This document shows, piece after piece, positions 16,691 to 26,770 of a DNA stretch of 64,000 nucleotides (within the stretch, counting starts at the first letter, position 1; each line of letters opens with the position of its first letter). Origin of the DNA: Escherichia hormaechei_A (GTDB lineage: Bacteria > Pseudomonadota > Gammaproteobacteria > Enterobacterales > Enterobacteriaceae); assembly GCA_042434945.1 (NCBI GenBank), contig CP170191.1:744001-808000 (forward strand), in the 5' to 3' direction. The notes below the pieces were generated by a model that searched no databases, was not told where the DNA came from, and saw only the letters and a list, made by a program, of their open reading frames with translations. The translations under genes were made by a program, and so were the position numbers.

Positions 16691-17656
16691 TTACTTAACT
16701 TCCATCCCTTTCGCCTGCAAATCGGCGTGGTAAGAAGAGCGGACAAACGGACCGCATGCAGCATGGGTAAAGCCCATCGCCAGCGCTTCGGCTTTCATTT
16801 CGTCGAACTCATCCGGGCTAACGTAACGTTGAACCGGCAGGTGATGGCGGCTTGGCTGCAAATATTGCCCCAGCGTTAACATCGTCACACCATGACGGCG
16901 CAGGTCGCGCATTACCTCAATAATTTCTTCATTGGTTTCACCCAGTCCCACCATCAGACCAGACTTGGTCGGGATTTCCGGATGCGCTTCTTTAAAGCGT
17001 TCCAGCAGCTTCAGCGACCAGTTGTAATCTGCACCAGGCCGTACCTGACGGTAAATACGCGGTACGTTTTCCAGGTTATGGTTGAACACATCTGGTGGCG
17101 TTGCAGTCAGAATATCCAGAGCACGATCCATACGACCGCGGAAATCCGGCACCAGAGTTTCAATTTTGATTTGCGGGCTTTTTTCCCGAATGGCAGTAAT
17201 GCAATCCGCAAAGTGCTGGGCACCGCCATCGCGCAGGTCATCACGGTCAACGGAGGTGATAACCACATAACGCAGCGCCATATCGGCAATGGTCTGCGCC
17301 AGTTTCACTGGTTCATTGGCATCAGGAGCTACCGGGCGACCGTGGGCAACATCACAGAACGGACAACGGCGGGTACAAATAGCGCCGAGGATCATAAACG
17401 TTGCTGTGCCGTGGTTGAAGCATTCCGCCAGGTTAGGGCAGGAGGCTTCCTCGCAGACAGAATGCAGGCCATTTTTGCGCATTGCGGCTTTGATGCCCTG
17501 GATACGTGTAGAGTCCGCTGGAAGCTTGATTTTCATCCATTCCGGCTTGCGCAGCAGGGCTTCGCGCTCTGTTGCCACGTTTTTAACCGGGATAAGGGCC
17601 ATCTTATCGGCATCGCGGTATTTAACACCGCGTTCCATCACAATGGGTTTACTCAT
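16691..17656 (-). CDS. lipA: lipoyl synthase LipA
   Basis: A 321-residue radical-SAM enzyme that inserts two sulfur atoms into protein-bound octanoyl groups to make lipoate. Both [4Fe-4S] clusters are visible: the auxiliary set Cys68, Cys73 and Cys79, and the radical-SAM set Cys94, Cys98 and Cys101 in CTRRCPFC. It acts on the octanoylated domains made by LipB, encoded two genes away. The protein appears identical to E. coli K-12 LipA by recall. Confidence 0.97.
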
Positions 17657-17863
17657 AGCGTGCGTGTTCCAGTTGCGAATTACGAAGGAAAGCGTTTCAA
17701 TTCAATAGATTGTTGTAATTATCAACTATTTTTGAATTAACGACTGGCAGTATATCATTGAAACGGACCTGAAAGCAGCCAAAGCGGTCGCGAAAATGTA
17801 AAATTGTTGTTGGATTGTGCCATTTGCCCCGCTTGCGGCAGGGGCTTGTGCTGAAAGGCGGGA

Positions 17864-18817
17864 TCAGAACGCCTGGCGGATCACGTTAATGACGTTTTCC
17901 AGCACCGGATCGCGCAGGCTTAGCTTGTTATAATGCAGTGAGATTTCAACAGATTCCGTCGTAAGTTGACTCAATGGAATGCTCTCCAGCGGCCAGCACT
18001 TTTGAAGCAGAGTGAAGAGACGCACAGGCATAATACAGAGCAAATCGCTGCTGCCAATCAGGGCCGCGAGGGTAAACATATTGTAACTGCTGAAGCTGAT
18101 CAGACGGTCCGGGAACAGTTCGTCAATACGCTGGCGCAGCGGATCCGGACCCTGCCCCTCGGACATAAAGGTTGCATGTTCGTAATGACGCAAATTTTCA
18201 GGCGTCAAAGCTGCGCCCAAAGCAGGATGACTCTGACGACACACGAGCGCCAGAGAGTCGGTATAGAGAACGTTATGCCCTAATGCCCTGGCCGCGAAGC
18301 TGTTGCTGTCGATGATCAGGTCCGTCTGGAATTGTGCCAGCTGAGTTTCCGGATCGTTAACGGGCACGTTGCGGATCAGCAGCTGTGGCGCATGCTGTTT
18401 AACAGCCTGGTAAATAGCGGGCATGACCAGAACGCCCACAGAGGGAGAGGTGCCTATGGTGATGGTTCGTTGCTTATCGTAACTGCCGGTGAGATCCAGC
18501 GCGCCCAGAATCGATTCCAGACCCTGGCTGATGTACTCATGCAGATGGGTGGCGTACGCGGTGGGGGTTACGCCCTGGCCTTTACGAATAAATAAGGGAT
18601 CGGGAAATATCGCGCGCAATTTTTGAATTGACTGGCTAATAGCGGAGGGCGTGAGATTAAGAATTTTCGCAGCATTAACGATACCTTTGTGGACATATAC
18701 CGCCTCAAAAATAGTCAATAAATTGAGATCAATATTACGTAAAGTCCGGAAAATTTGCGGCTTATCTTCGCCGCTGGTTTCATTCAGGCGTTTGGCTGGT
18801 AAATTAGTAGGCTCCAC
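17864..18817 (-). CDS. ybeF: LysR-type transcriptional regulator YbeF
   Basis: A 317-residue LysR-family regulator with an N-terminal winged helix-turn-helix (about residues 30-90, with LTPSAISQSIQKLR) and a C-terminal effector-binding domain. The GTG at 18817 is chosen because GGAGTAAG lies seven bases before it and the length then equals E. coli YbeF (317). An ATG 36 codons upstream lacks such support. The effector domain differs strongly from the E. coli protein, so this gene belongs to the non-E. coli part of the window. Its targets are unknown. Confidence 0.85.
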   Translation of the reverse strand: MEPTNLPAKRLNETSGEDKPQIFRTLRNIDLNLLTIFEAVYVHKGIVNAAKILNLTPSAISQSIQKLRAIFPDPLFIRKGQGVTPTAYATHLHEYISQGLESILGALDLTGSYDKQRTITIGTSPSVGVLVMPAIYQAVKQHAPQLLIRNVPVNDPETQLAQFQTDLIIDSNSFAARALGHNVLYTDSLALVCRQSHPALGAALTPENLRHYEHATFMSEGQGPDPLRQRIDELFPDRLISFSSYNMFTLAALIGSSDLLCIMPVRLFTLLQKCWPLESIPLSQLTTESVEISLHYNKLSLRDPVLENVINVIRQAF

Positions 18818-19108
18818 GCTCTTACTCCGTATCCATTCACAATATGAATGATAGTTGAATTTATTTATTATGCTTGCAGAGATTCGTAAAGTGTTTCGTA
18901 AGCTTCCCTTGTTTATCGAAAACAAGCAGTTGGGTGATTATCACGCACGTTACACGATACCCGGTGATGGTACTATTAAGGTTCTAATTAATATGGGACG
19001 CTAATATATGGGCGACTCGAAAATATAGAATATGCGGTTTATTGTAAAGCGTAAATGCGGCAATTAAGCAGTGGCTGGTCAAATAACCGAACCACTGCCG
19101 GAAGTGTA
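18818..19108. other. AT-rich gap between ybeF and lipB
   Basis: This 291-bp, clearly AT-rich stretch precedes ybeF and follows lipB. I see no supported gene. It probably holds the ybeF promoter. Confidence 0.5.
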
Positions 19109-19750
19109 TTAAGCAGCAATATATTCGTAGTCAGGATTGTTAAGCAGCGCTAAAAACTTCTTCAGAAGCACGGGGCGGATATTCTCAGGGGTGGCGGTAT
19201 CGACCCACTGGCGCATTTGCGTCATTTCCATACCGGCATACCCGCATGGGTTGATGCGCTGGAAAGGGGTCAGATCCATATTGATATTCAGCGCCAGCCC
19301 GTGGAACGAGCAGCCTTTACGGATACGCAGCCCCAGCGAACAGATCTTCATCTCTCCAACATAGACACCTGGCGCGTCAGCCCGAGGATGCGCTTCTATA
19401 CCCAGTTCAGCCAGGGTATTCACCACTGTTTGCTCAAGCAAGGTCACCAGTTCACGCACACCGAGTTTACGGCGTTTCAGGTTAAGCAACACATACATCA
19501 CCTGTTGCCCCGGCCCGTGATAAGTCACCTGCCCACCGCGATCGCTCTGGATCACCGGAATATCACCCGGCATTAAAATGTGCTCCGCTTTTCCTGCCTG
19601 ACCTTGGGTGAATACCGGATAGTGCTCGACCAGCCAGATTTCATCAAGGGTACTATCATCGCGGGTATCGGTGAATTCATGCATAGCCTGGGAGATTGGC
19701 TCGTAAGGCTGAAGACCGAGCTGGCGGACAAGAATTTTATCCTGATACAA
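19109..19750 (-). CDS. lipB: octanoyltransferase LipB
   Basis: A 213-residue lipoyl/octanoyl-protein transferase that moves the octanoyl group from acyl carrier protein to lipoate-dependent enzymes, the step before LipA. Lys135 and Cys169, the catalytic pair of the E. coli enzyme, are both conserved at the same positions, as is RGGQVTYHGPGQ. The last 45 residues differ from E. coli (for example TQMRQWVDTATPENIR), marking a non-E. coli sequence. Confidence 0.95.
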   Translation of the reverse strand: MYQDKILVRQLGLQPYEPISQAMHEFTDTRDDSTLDEIWLVEHYPVFTQGQAGKAEHILMPGDIPVIQSDRGGQVTYHGPGQQVMYVLLNLKRRKLGVRELVTLLEQTVVNTLAELGIEAHPRADAPGVYVGEMKICSLGLRIRKGCSFHGLALNINMDLTPFQRINPCGYAGMEMTQMRQWVDTATPENIRPVLLKKFLALLNNPDYEYIAA

Positions 19751-19850
19751 AACGGCATCTCCGTGGAGAATGAGTAAAAGTGGGGGAAAAGTATATCACA
19801 GCGAGGAGAGGGGAGTTACCCGACCAGGAGCCGGGTAACGGAGAAGCGAG

Positions 19851-20114
19851 TTACAGAACCATGCGGACAATATCGATTTTGCCCAGTTCTTCATACAGTG
19901 TTTCAACCTGCTCGATATGAGTGGCGTTGATAGTGATAGATACCGAGTGGTAGTTGCCTTTGCTGCTTGGTTTTACCGTTGGGGTGTAGTCACCTGGCGC
20001 ATGGCGCTGTACCACTTCAACCACCTGATCAACCAGCTCAGGTAACGCCTGCCCCATAACTTTGTAAGTAAAAGGAGTAGGGAATTCAAGCAGTTCGTTA
20101 AGTTTGGTTTTCAT
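19851..20114 (-). CDS. ybeD: DUF493-family protein YbeD
   Basis: An 87-residue ACT-like alpha/beta domain protein, conserved across enterobacteria and usually found beside lipB as here. It matches E. coli YbeD throughout. The structural resemblance to regulatory ACT domains suggests a regulatory role, perhaps in lipoate metabolism, but no function is established. Confidence 0.92.
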
Positions 20115-20143
20115 GTCAGCTCCGGCGTAACGTAATTAAATAG

Positions 20144-20173
20144 CAACTCCCGCCAGAAGGCGGGAGTTTTTTA
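20144..20173. terminator. stem-loop between dacA and ybeD
   Basis: AACTCCCGCC and GGCGGGAGTT form a perfect stem. The best T run is on the plus strand, while dacA reads from the minus strand, so its strength as a dacA terminator is uncertain. Confidence 0.55.
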
Positions 20174-20223
20174 CTGATGCTTAGTATATGGGGACGGAAA
20201 TTACACTTTCAAGTGTTTAATTT

Positions 20224-21435
20224 TTAACCAAACCAGTGATGGAACATTAATTTAATGTAATCAATGATTTTGCCGAAGAAGTTACCTTCCGGGATTTCTT
20301 GCAACACAACCAGCGGGCGTTGCTCGATCGTTTTGCCATCAAGCTGGAAGTTGATAGTTCCGACGACCTGATTCTTTTGCAGCGGCGCATGCAATTCACT
20401 GCTGTTCAGCACATAGCTGGCTTTCAGATCTTTCATGCGACCACGCGGAATGGTCAGGTACACGTCTTTATCAACCCCTAACGAAGCGCGATCAGAATCA
20501 CCAAACCAAACCGGTTCAGAGGCGAACTCTTTACCTACTTTCAGTGGGTTAACGGTTTCAAAGAAACGGAAGCCCCAGGTTAGCAGTTTTTTACTTTCGG
20601 CTTCACGGCCTTTAAAAGTACGTCCGCCCATTACCGCAGAAATCAAGCGCATCTGGCCTTCAGTCGCAGAAGCAACAAGGTTGTAACCTGCTTTGTCAGT
20701 GTGTCCGGTTTTGATGCCGTCGACATTCAGGCTGTTATCCCATAACAGGCCGTTACGGTTCAGCTGGCGAATACCGTTAAACGTAAATTCTTTTTCTTTA
20801 TAGATCGAGTATTCATTCGGTACGTCACGGATCAATGCCTGGCCGATCAGCGCCATATCTCGCGCGGAGCTGTACTGACCATCAGCATCCAGACCATGTA
20901 CCGTCTGGAAGTGGGTATTTTTCAGGCCCAGTGCGTTAACGTAGCTGTTCATCAAGCCAACAAAAGCGTCCTGGCTACCAGCGGCAAAATCGGCCATGGC
21001 GACACAAGCATCGTTACCCGATTGCAGGTTAATACCGCGGATCAACTGAGAAACCGGAACCTGCATGCCCGGTTTGAGGAACATCAGCGAAGAACCTTTA
21101 AACACTGGGTTACCGGTGGCCCATGCGTCGTTGCCGATAGTGACTAAATCAGTTTCTTTAAATTTACCGGCTTTCATTGCCTGGCCGATAACGTAACTGG
21201 TCATCATTTTGGTCAGGCTGGCAGGATCGCGGCGGACATCTGCGTTCTGTTCGGCGAGCACTTTGCCGGAGTTATAGTCAATCAGGATGTAGGACTCCGC
21301 ATCGATCTGCGGTACACCCGGGATCATAGTTTTGATATTCAGGTCATCGGCATGTGCAGCAGAGATAAAGGCTGTGCAAAGAGCCGTGGTGAGCGCCAGG
21401 CGCTTCATGATACGAGCGGAAAAAATGGTATTCAT
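20224..21435 (-). CDS. dacA: D-alanyl-D-alanine carboxypeptidase PBP5
   Basis: A 403-residue penicillin-binding protein that removes the terminal D-alanine of peptidoglycan pentapeptides. The signal peptide (residues 1-29), the active-site SLTK starting at Ser73, SGN and KTG motifs, and a C-terminal amphipathic membrane anchor ([16 protein letters not shown]) are all present. The ATG at 21435 matches the known N-terminus [12 protein letters not shown]. As recalled, it is essentially identical to the K-12 protein, unlike lipB next to it, so a block boundary probably lies in the ybeD region. It is the start of the elongation cluster dacA-rlpA-mrdB-mrdA. Confidence 0.97.
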
Positions 21436-21573
21436 GGTCTGAACTACGACATCCGTGATGGAATTAAAAAAGTGCCCTACTATAGCAAATGCACTACCGG
21501 CAGGCATCTGACATTCCGCGTGACTTTGTTAACGTCATTTACAGAAATTGACACATCAGATGCCTGCTTTACG

Positions 21574-22662
21574 CTACTGCGCGGTAGTAATAAATGACTG
21601 TAATTGGGCTTCGGTTTGCAAACGTTGCTGCAAGGTACTGGCTTCGGCTTTGCTGGCGAATGGGCCAAGCTGGATCCGCCAGACCGCGCCATTTTGAGTT
21701 ACGCGACCGGGGACGCCGAACTTCTGTCCCAGTTGCTGTTGGTACTGTTGCGCACGAGCCTGATCGCTTACGGCCCCGACTTGCACCATAAAGTTGCCGC
21801 TGGCGCTTTGCGAGACGGCTTGCGGTGTCACCATTGCAGGCGAGGTTGCAGGCGTTGTCAACGGAGCTGTAACAACGGGCTGTGGCGCAGGCGTCGGTTC
21901 GCTGCCTTCCAGTACACCAGGCGCTAAGGTCGTTGGTGCGCCGAGGAAACCGCTACTGGTTACCGGCGCGCCGGTCGGATCTTCGCTTTTTAGCGTCGAA
22001 TTACTGACCGGAAGAATGTCACCCTGCGGGCCAGACACTGAACTTGTTCCCGCGCCACCGCTTAAATCGGGAGGTGCAGGCAGGGCGTAAGTCTGTTTGG
22101 CGACTGTGGTACAAGCCATACCAGGACCAGAAAGCGAACCATCCTGGGCGACAATAATCGGATCGATACGAACTTTGGTGTTGTTTGACGTGTTAAGACG
22201 GTCAGCTGCCGCGCGAGAAAGCGAAATAACGCGGTCGTTGCCGTAAGGGCCGCGATCATTAATGCGCACCACGATCATTCGCCCGTTAGCCAGGTTAGTG
22301 ATTCTGGCGTAGCTGGGGATCGGAAGCGTTGGATGGGCCGCCGTCAGCTGTGTCGGATCGAAAGCTTCGCCAGAGGCCGTCAGGTTACTGCCTGGTTCGG
22401 CATCATAGATTGCCGCCAGTCCCGCCTGGCTAAATCGAGACGGATCCTGCACGATTTTGTAGCTTTTACCGTCGCGCTGGTAATCCTGATTTGCCGTCGC
22501 GTTCAGTGGTTCGAAACGCGGGTCCGCCCCGCTAATTTCAACTATGGGGCCGTTACATACCGCAGGCTGCGGTACACTTACCGTCTGTTGCTGACCATCA
22601 TCGCTTGTACATGCCGCGAGCATTCCTGCCGCGATGCAGATCCCGAGCCACTGCTTACGCAT
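21574..22662 (-). CDS. rlpA: septal ring lipoprotein RlpA
   Basis: A 362-residue outer-membrane lipoprotein with a lipobox LAAC (Cys18), a double-psi beta-barrel domain at about 75-170, a Pro/Ser/Thr-rich linker and a C-terminal SPOR domain (about 285-362) that binds denuded septal glycan. RlpA of some bacteria is a lytic transglycosylase; the E. coli form is less clear. The low-complexity linker usually drifts fast between genera, yet here it matches K-12 almost residue for residue, which is strong evidence for E. coli ancestry of this block. Confidence 0.94.
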   Translation of the reverse strand: MRKQWLGICIAAGMLAACTSDDGQQQTVSVPQPAVCNGPIVEISGADPRFEPLNATANQDYQRDGKSYKIVQDPSRFSQAGLAAIYDAEPGSNLTASGEAFDPTQLTAAHPTLPIPSYARITNLANGRMIVVRINDRGPYGNDRVISLSRAAADRLNTSNNTKVRIDPIIVAQDGSLSGPGMACTTVAKQTYALPAPPDLSGGAGTSSVSGPQGDILPVSNSTLKSEDPTGAPVTSSGFLGAPTTLAPGVLEGSEPTPAPQPVVTAPLTTPATSPAMVTPQAVSQSASGNFMVQVGAVSDQARAQQYQQQLGQKFGVPGRVTQNGAVWRIQLGPFASKAEASTLQQRLQTEAQLQSFITTAQ

Positions 22663-22672
22663 TGCGCACCTC

Positions 22673-23785
22673 TTACACGCTTTTCGACAACATTTTCCTG
22701 TGGGTGTGGATTGACATTACAATCCCGAACCCAGCCATCAGCACAATTAGCGCCGATCCTCCATAACTGACCAGTGGGAGCGGAACCCCTACAACCGGCA
22801 GAATACCGCTTACCATACCAATATTTACGAAGACATAAACGAATAATATCAGCATTAAGCCGCCAGCCATGACGCGACCAAAGGTGGTTTGCGCTCTGGC
22901 GGCTATCCACAGCCCGCGCATGATCAGCAGAATGTAGAGAGCGAGCAGAATCAGAATGCCCACTAATCCCAGCTCTTCCGCCAGTACCGCGAAGATAAAG
23001 TCGGTATGGCGTTCGGGTAGAAATTCAAGCTGTGACTGAGTGCCGTGCAGCCAGCCTTTGCCGCGTAATCCGCCGGAGCCAATAGCAATTTTAGACTGAA
23101 TAATGTGATAGCCCGCGCCGAGTGGGTCTGATTCCGGGTCCAGGAGCATCATTACGCGCTGGCGCTGGTAATCATGCATCAGGAAGAACCACAGAATCGG
23201 AATGAACGCCGCTACCAGCACTACTGCGACGCCAATCAGACGCCAGCTAAGGCCAGAGAGGAACAGTACAAACAGACCGGAAAGCGCAACGAGGATTGAT
23301 GTTCCCAGGTCAGGCTGTGCAGCCACCAGCAGCGTGGGCATAAATATCAGTACCAGCGCGATGCCAGTGTTCTTCAACGATGGCGGGCAAACGTCGCGGT
23401 TGATAAAGCGCGCAACCATCAGTGGTACGGCTATTTTGGCAATTTCCGACGGCTGAAAACGAACAATACCGAGGTCCAGCCAGCGTTGAGCGCCTTTAGA
23501 GATGGCACCGAAAGCATCTACCGCCACCAGCAAAATAATACAGATGATATAGAGATAGGGGGCCCAGCCTTCATAAACGCGTGGAGGAATTTGCGCCATC
23601 ACCACCATGATGACCAGACCCATCGCGATTTGGCCGATTTTACGCTCCATCATGCCAATATCCTGACCGCTGGCGCTCCAGATAACCAGGGCGCTGTAAA
23701 CCAGCAATGCCAGTAAAATCAGCAGCATTGTGGGATCGAGATGGACTTTATCCCAGAATGTTTTTTTATTCGGATTATCCGTCAT
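22673..23785 (-). CDS. mrdB: rod-shape peptidoglycan polymerase RodA
   Basis: A 370-residue SEDS-family glycosyltransferase with ten predicted membrane helices, which polymerises glycan during side-wall growth with PBP2 as partner. The conserved PERHTDFIFAVLAEELG loop and the C-terminal VPLPLVSYGGSA motif are intact. It starts 2 bp after mrdA ends and lies 10 bp before rlpA, in one operon. Matches K-12 RodA over the full length by recall. Confidence 0.97.
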   Translation of the reverse strand: MTDNPNKKTFWDKVHLDPTMLLILLALLVYSALVIWSASGQDIGMMERKIGQIAMGLVIMVVMAQIPPRVYEGWAPYLYIICIILLVAVDAFGAISKGAQRWLDLGIVRFQPSEIAKIAVPLMVARFINRDVCPPSLKNTGIALVLIFMPTLLVAAQPDLGTSILVALSGLFVLFLSGLSWRLIGVAVVLVAAFIPILWFFLMHDYQRQRVMMLLDPESDPLGAGYHIIQSKIAIGSGGLRGKGWLHGTQSQLEFLPERHTDFIFAVLAEELGLVGILILLALYILLIMRGLWIAARAQTTFGRVMAGGLMLILFVYVFVNIGMVSGILPVVGVPLPLVSYGGSALIVLMAGFGIVMSIHTHRKMLSKSV

Positions 23786-23787
23786 GA

Positions 23788-25689
23788 TTAATGGTCCTCC
23801 GCTGCGGCAACCGCAGGATTTTCCGCAGGCAGATCGGTGTTGTTATCACCCAGCATAATGTGGTCGAGGATCTGACGCATCAGCGTACCAACCGCCGGAC
23901 CCGCGCCGCCGTTCTCCAGAATCATGGCGACAGCCACTTGCGGATTGTTGTATGGCGCAAAGGCGGTCATCAGTTTGTGGTCACGTAAACGCTCGGCAAT
24001 TTTGTGCGCATTATAGGTTTCGTTCGCTTTCAGACCGAAGACCTGAGCGGTACCAGATTTCGCCGCAATTTTGTACGGTGCGCTGGCAAAGTATTTATGC
24101 GCCGTACCGTTAGGGCGGTTAGCAACACCGTACATACCGTCTTTCGCCAGCTCCCAGTAACCGGAATGAATATCGCCGACGGGCGGTTCATGCGGTTGTA
24201 CCCATGGCACCTGTTTGCCGTCTTCGGCGGTGCTCATCAGCAAATGCGGAACCTTCACGATACCGTCATTAATCAGGATCATCAGTGCCTTACTCATCTG
24301 GATTGGGGTCGCTGTCCAGTAACCCTGACCGATACCAACCGGAATGGTGTCACCCTGATACCACGGTTTTTTAAAGCGTTTCTGTTTCCATTCGCGGGTA
24401 GGCATGTTGCCGGAACGTTCTTCCGCCAGGTCGATACCGGTGTAATGACCATAACCGAATTTACCCATCCATTCGGAGAGGCGATCGATCCCCATATCGT
24501 AGGCCACCTGATAGAAGAAGGTATCCGCAGATTCTTCCAGCGATCTTGTGACATTCAGACGCCCGTGGCCCCATTTTTTCCAGTCACGATAACGTTTTTC
24601 TGAACCTGGCAGTTGCCACCAGCCAGGGTCAAACAGCGTCGTATTGCGCGTGATCACCCCGGCGCTCAATGCCGAAACCGCCACATAGGGTTTAACTGTA
24701 GACGCGGGAGGATAAACCCCCTGTGTAGCGCGGTTCACCAGCGGTGTATTCGGGTCGTTCAACAAGGCGGAATAATCTTTGCTGGAGATACCGTCAACAA
24801 ACAAGTTTGGGTCATAACTAGGCGTGGAAACCAGCGCCAGCACCCCACCTGTACGCGGATCGGTGACTACCACAGCTGCGCGGCTACCCGCCAGTAGCGT
24901 TTCAATATATTGCTGGAGTTTGAGATCCAGCGTCAGGTAAATATCGTGTCCGGCTTGCGGTGGTACTTCTTTTAACTGGCGGATAACACGCCCACGGTTG
25001 TTAACTTCAACCTCTTCATAACCGGTCTGACCGTGCAGCACGTCTTCATAGTAACGCTCAATGCCCAGCTTACCGATATCATGCGTTGCCGCATAGTTGG
25101 CCAGTTTGCCGTCATTATTCAGGCGTTCGACGTCTTTATCGTTGATTTTCGACACATAGCCGATGACGTGGGTCAACGCCGAACCGTAAGGATAGTAACG
25201 ACGTTTATAGCCTTTAACTTCAACACCCGGAAAACGGTACTGATTGACGGCAAAGCGAGCTACTTGTACTTCGGTCAGGTTAGTTTTCACCGGAATAGAG
25301 GTGAAACGGTGTGAACGTGCGCGCTCTTTTCGGAATGCAGCAATATCGTCATCGGTCAGATCTACCACGCTGCGCAAAGCGTCCAGCGTTTGCTGCACGT
25401 TATCGACTTTCTCCGGCATCATTTCTATCTGGTAGATAGTGCGGTTGAGGGCCAGAGGGATACCGTTACGGTCATAGATAATGCCGCGGCTGGGCGCGAT
25501 AGGCACCAGCTTAATGCGGTTTTCATTAGAGCGGGTCTGGTAGTCGGTAAAGCGAACAATTTGCAGATTATACAGGTTGGCGATAAGCACGCCGGTCAGC
25601 AGCAAAATCCCCAAAAAGGCGACCAGCGCCCGGCGCACAAACAGCGCGGACTCTGCCGTATAGTCGCGAAAAGAGTTCTGTAGTTTCAT
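23788..25689 (-). CDS. mrdA: elongation-specific transpeptidase PBP2
   Basis: A 633-residue class B penicillin-binding protein that crosslinks side-wall peptidoglycan. One N-terminal membrane anchor (about 20-42), a pedestal domain and a transpeptidase domain with Ser330 in STVK, SAD at about 386 and KSGTAQ near 544. The residue before the active serine, 329, is Ala (codon GCG), where I recall Gly in E. coli and most relatives. PBP2 is the target of mecillinam, so this position deserves a check. It is the first gene of the mrdA-mrdB-rlpA run. Confidence 0.97.
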   Translation of the reverse strand: MKLQNSFRDYTAESALFVRRALVAFLGILLLTGVLIANLYNLQIVRFTDYQTRSNENRIKLVPIAPSRGIIYDRNGIPLALNRTIYQIEMMPEKVDNVQQTLDALRSVVDLTDDDIAAFRKERARSHRFTSIPVKTNLTEVQVARFAVNQYRFPGVEVKGYKRRYYPYGSALTHVIGYVSKINDKDVERLNNDGKLANYAATHDIGKLGIERYYEDVLHGQTGYEEVEVNNRGRVIRQLKEVPPQAGHDIYLTLDLKLQQYIETLLAGSRAAVVVTDPRTGGVLALVSTPSYDPNLFVDGISSKDYSALLNDPNTPLVNRATQGVYPPASTVKPYVAVSALSAGVITRNTTLFDPGWWQLPGSEKRYRDWKKWGHGRLNVTRSLEESADTFFYQVAYDMGIDRLSEWMGKFGYGHYTGIDLAEERSGNMPTREWKQKRFKKPWYQGDTIPVGIGQGYWTATPIQMSKALMILINDGIVKVPHLLMSTAEDGKQVPWVQPHEPPVGDIHSGYWELAKDGMYGVANRPNGTAHKYFASAPYKIAAKSGTAQVFGLKANETYNAHKIAERLRDHKLMTAFAPYNNPQVAVAMILENGGAGPAVGTLMRQILDHIMLGDNNTDLPAENPAVAAAEDH

Positions 25690-25719
25690 CCGCTGCGTTT
25701 TCTACTCAAAGCTCCCTTA

Positions 25720-26187
25720 TCACTCACGGTGATAAGGATGGTTGGTGGTGATGCTCCACGCCCGGTACAGACTCTCTGCGACCAGCACGCGAACCAGCGG
25801 ATGGGGGAGGGTAAGCGCCGACAGCGACCAGCTCTGCTCAGCCGCCGCTTTACAGGCAGGCGACAACCCTTCAGGCCCGCCAATCAGTAGACTGACGTCG
25901 CGACCATCCAGCTTCCAGCGTTCCAGCTCAGCGGCTAACTGCGGCGTATCCCAGGGCTTGCCTGGAATATCGAGGGTGACAATGCGGTTTTTGCCTGCGG
26001 CCGCCAACATCTGCTCACCCTCTTTGTCGAGTATGCGCTTGATGTCCGCATTCTTGCCGCGTTTTCCGGCCGGAATTTCAATCAGCTCGAAGGGCATATC
26101 TTTCGGAAAACGACGCAGGTACTCGGTAAAACCGGTTTGTACCCAGTCCGGCATTTTCGTTCCCACGGCGACAAGTTGCAGCTTCAC
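25720..26187 (-). CDS. rlmH: 23S rRNA pseudouridine-1915 N3-methyltransferase RlmH
   Basis: A 155-residue SPOUT-family methyltransferase that modifies pseudouridine 1915 in helix 69 of 23S rRNA on the 70S ribosome. The knot residues around LIGGPEG (about 102-108) and the C-terminal [15 protein letters not shown] are intact. It follows rsfS by 3 bp and precedes mrdA. Confidence 0.96.
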
Positions 26188-26190
26188 GCA

Positions 26191-26508
<318 letters not shown>

Positions 26509-26770
26509 GTTTTCCCCCTGGGTGAATCAAATAGATAAAAATGGTCTGTCAGTATACCTGAACCAGAGGCGATTTCGGGACAATTGTCGCCGAATCGGCT
26601 TTCGAAAGTGGGCTATCATCCCACCCCGCGCCGCAGATTGCATCGCCATTTTTGTAAAACAATTTCTACAAAGTCGTGTCTGGCGGAAAAAGTCTGGCTG
26701 CGGAGAATATCAGTATGGCTTAGCCTGTCAAGGCAGGATAATCATTAACGAACAATTTCGCCGGCGATAC
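26509..26770. other. gap where E. coli has phpB (cobC)
   Basis: A 262-bp stretch between rsfS and nadD with no supported ORF on either strand. In K-12 a phosphatase gene of about 610 bp lies here. I see no recognisable fragment of it. Confidence 0.5.
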
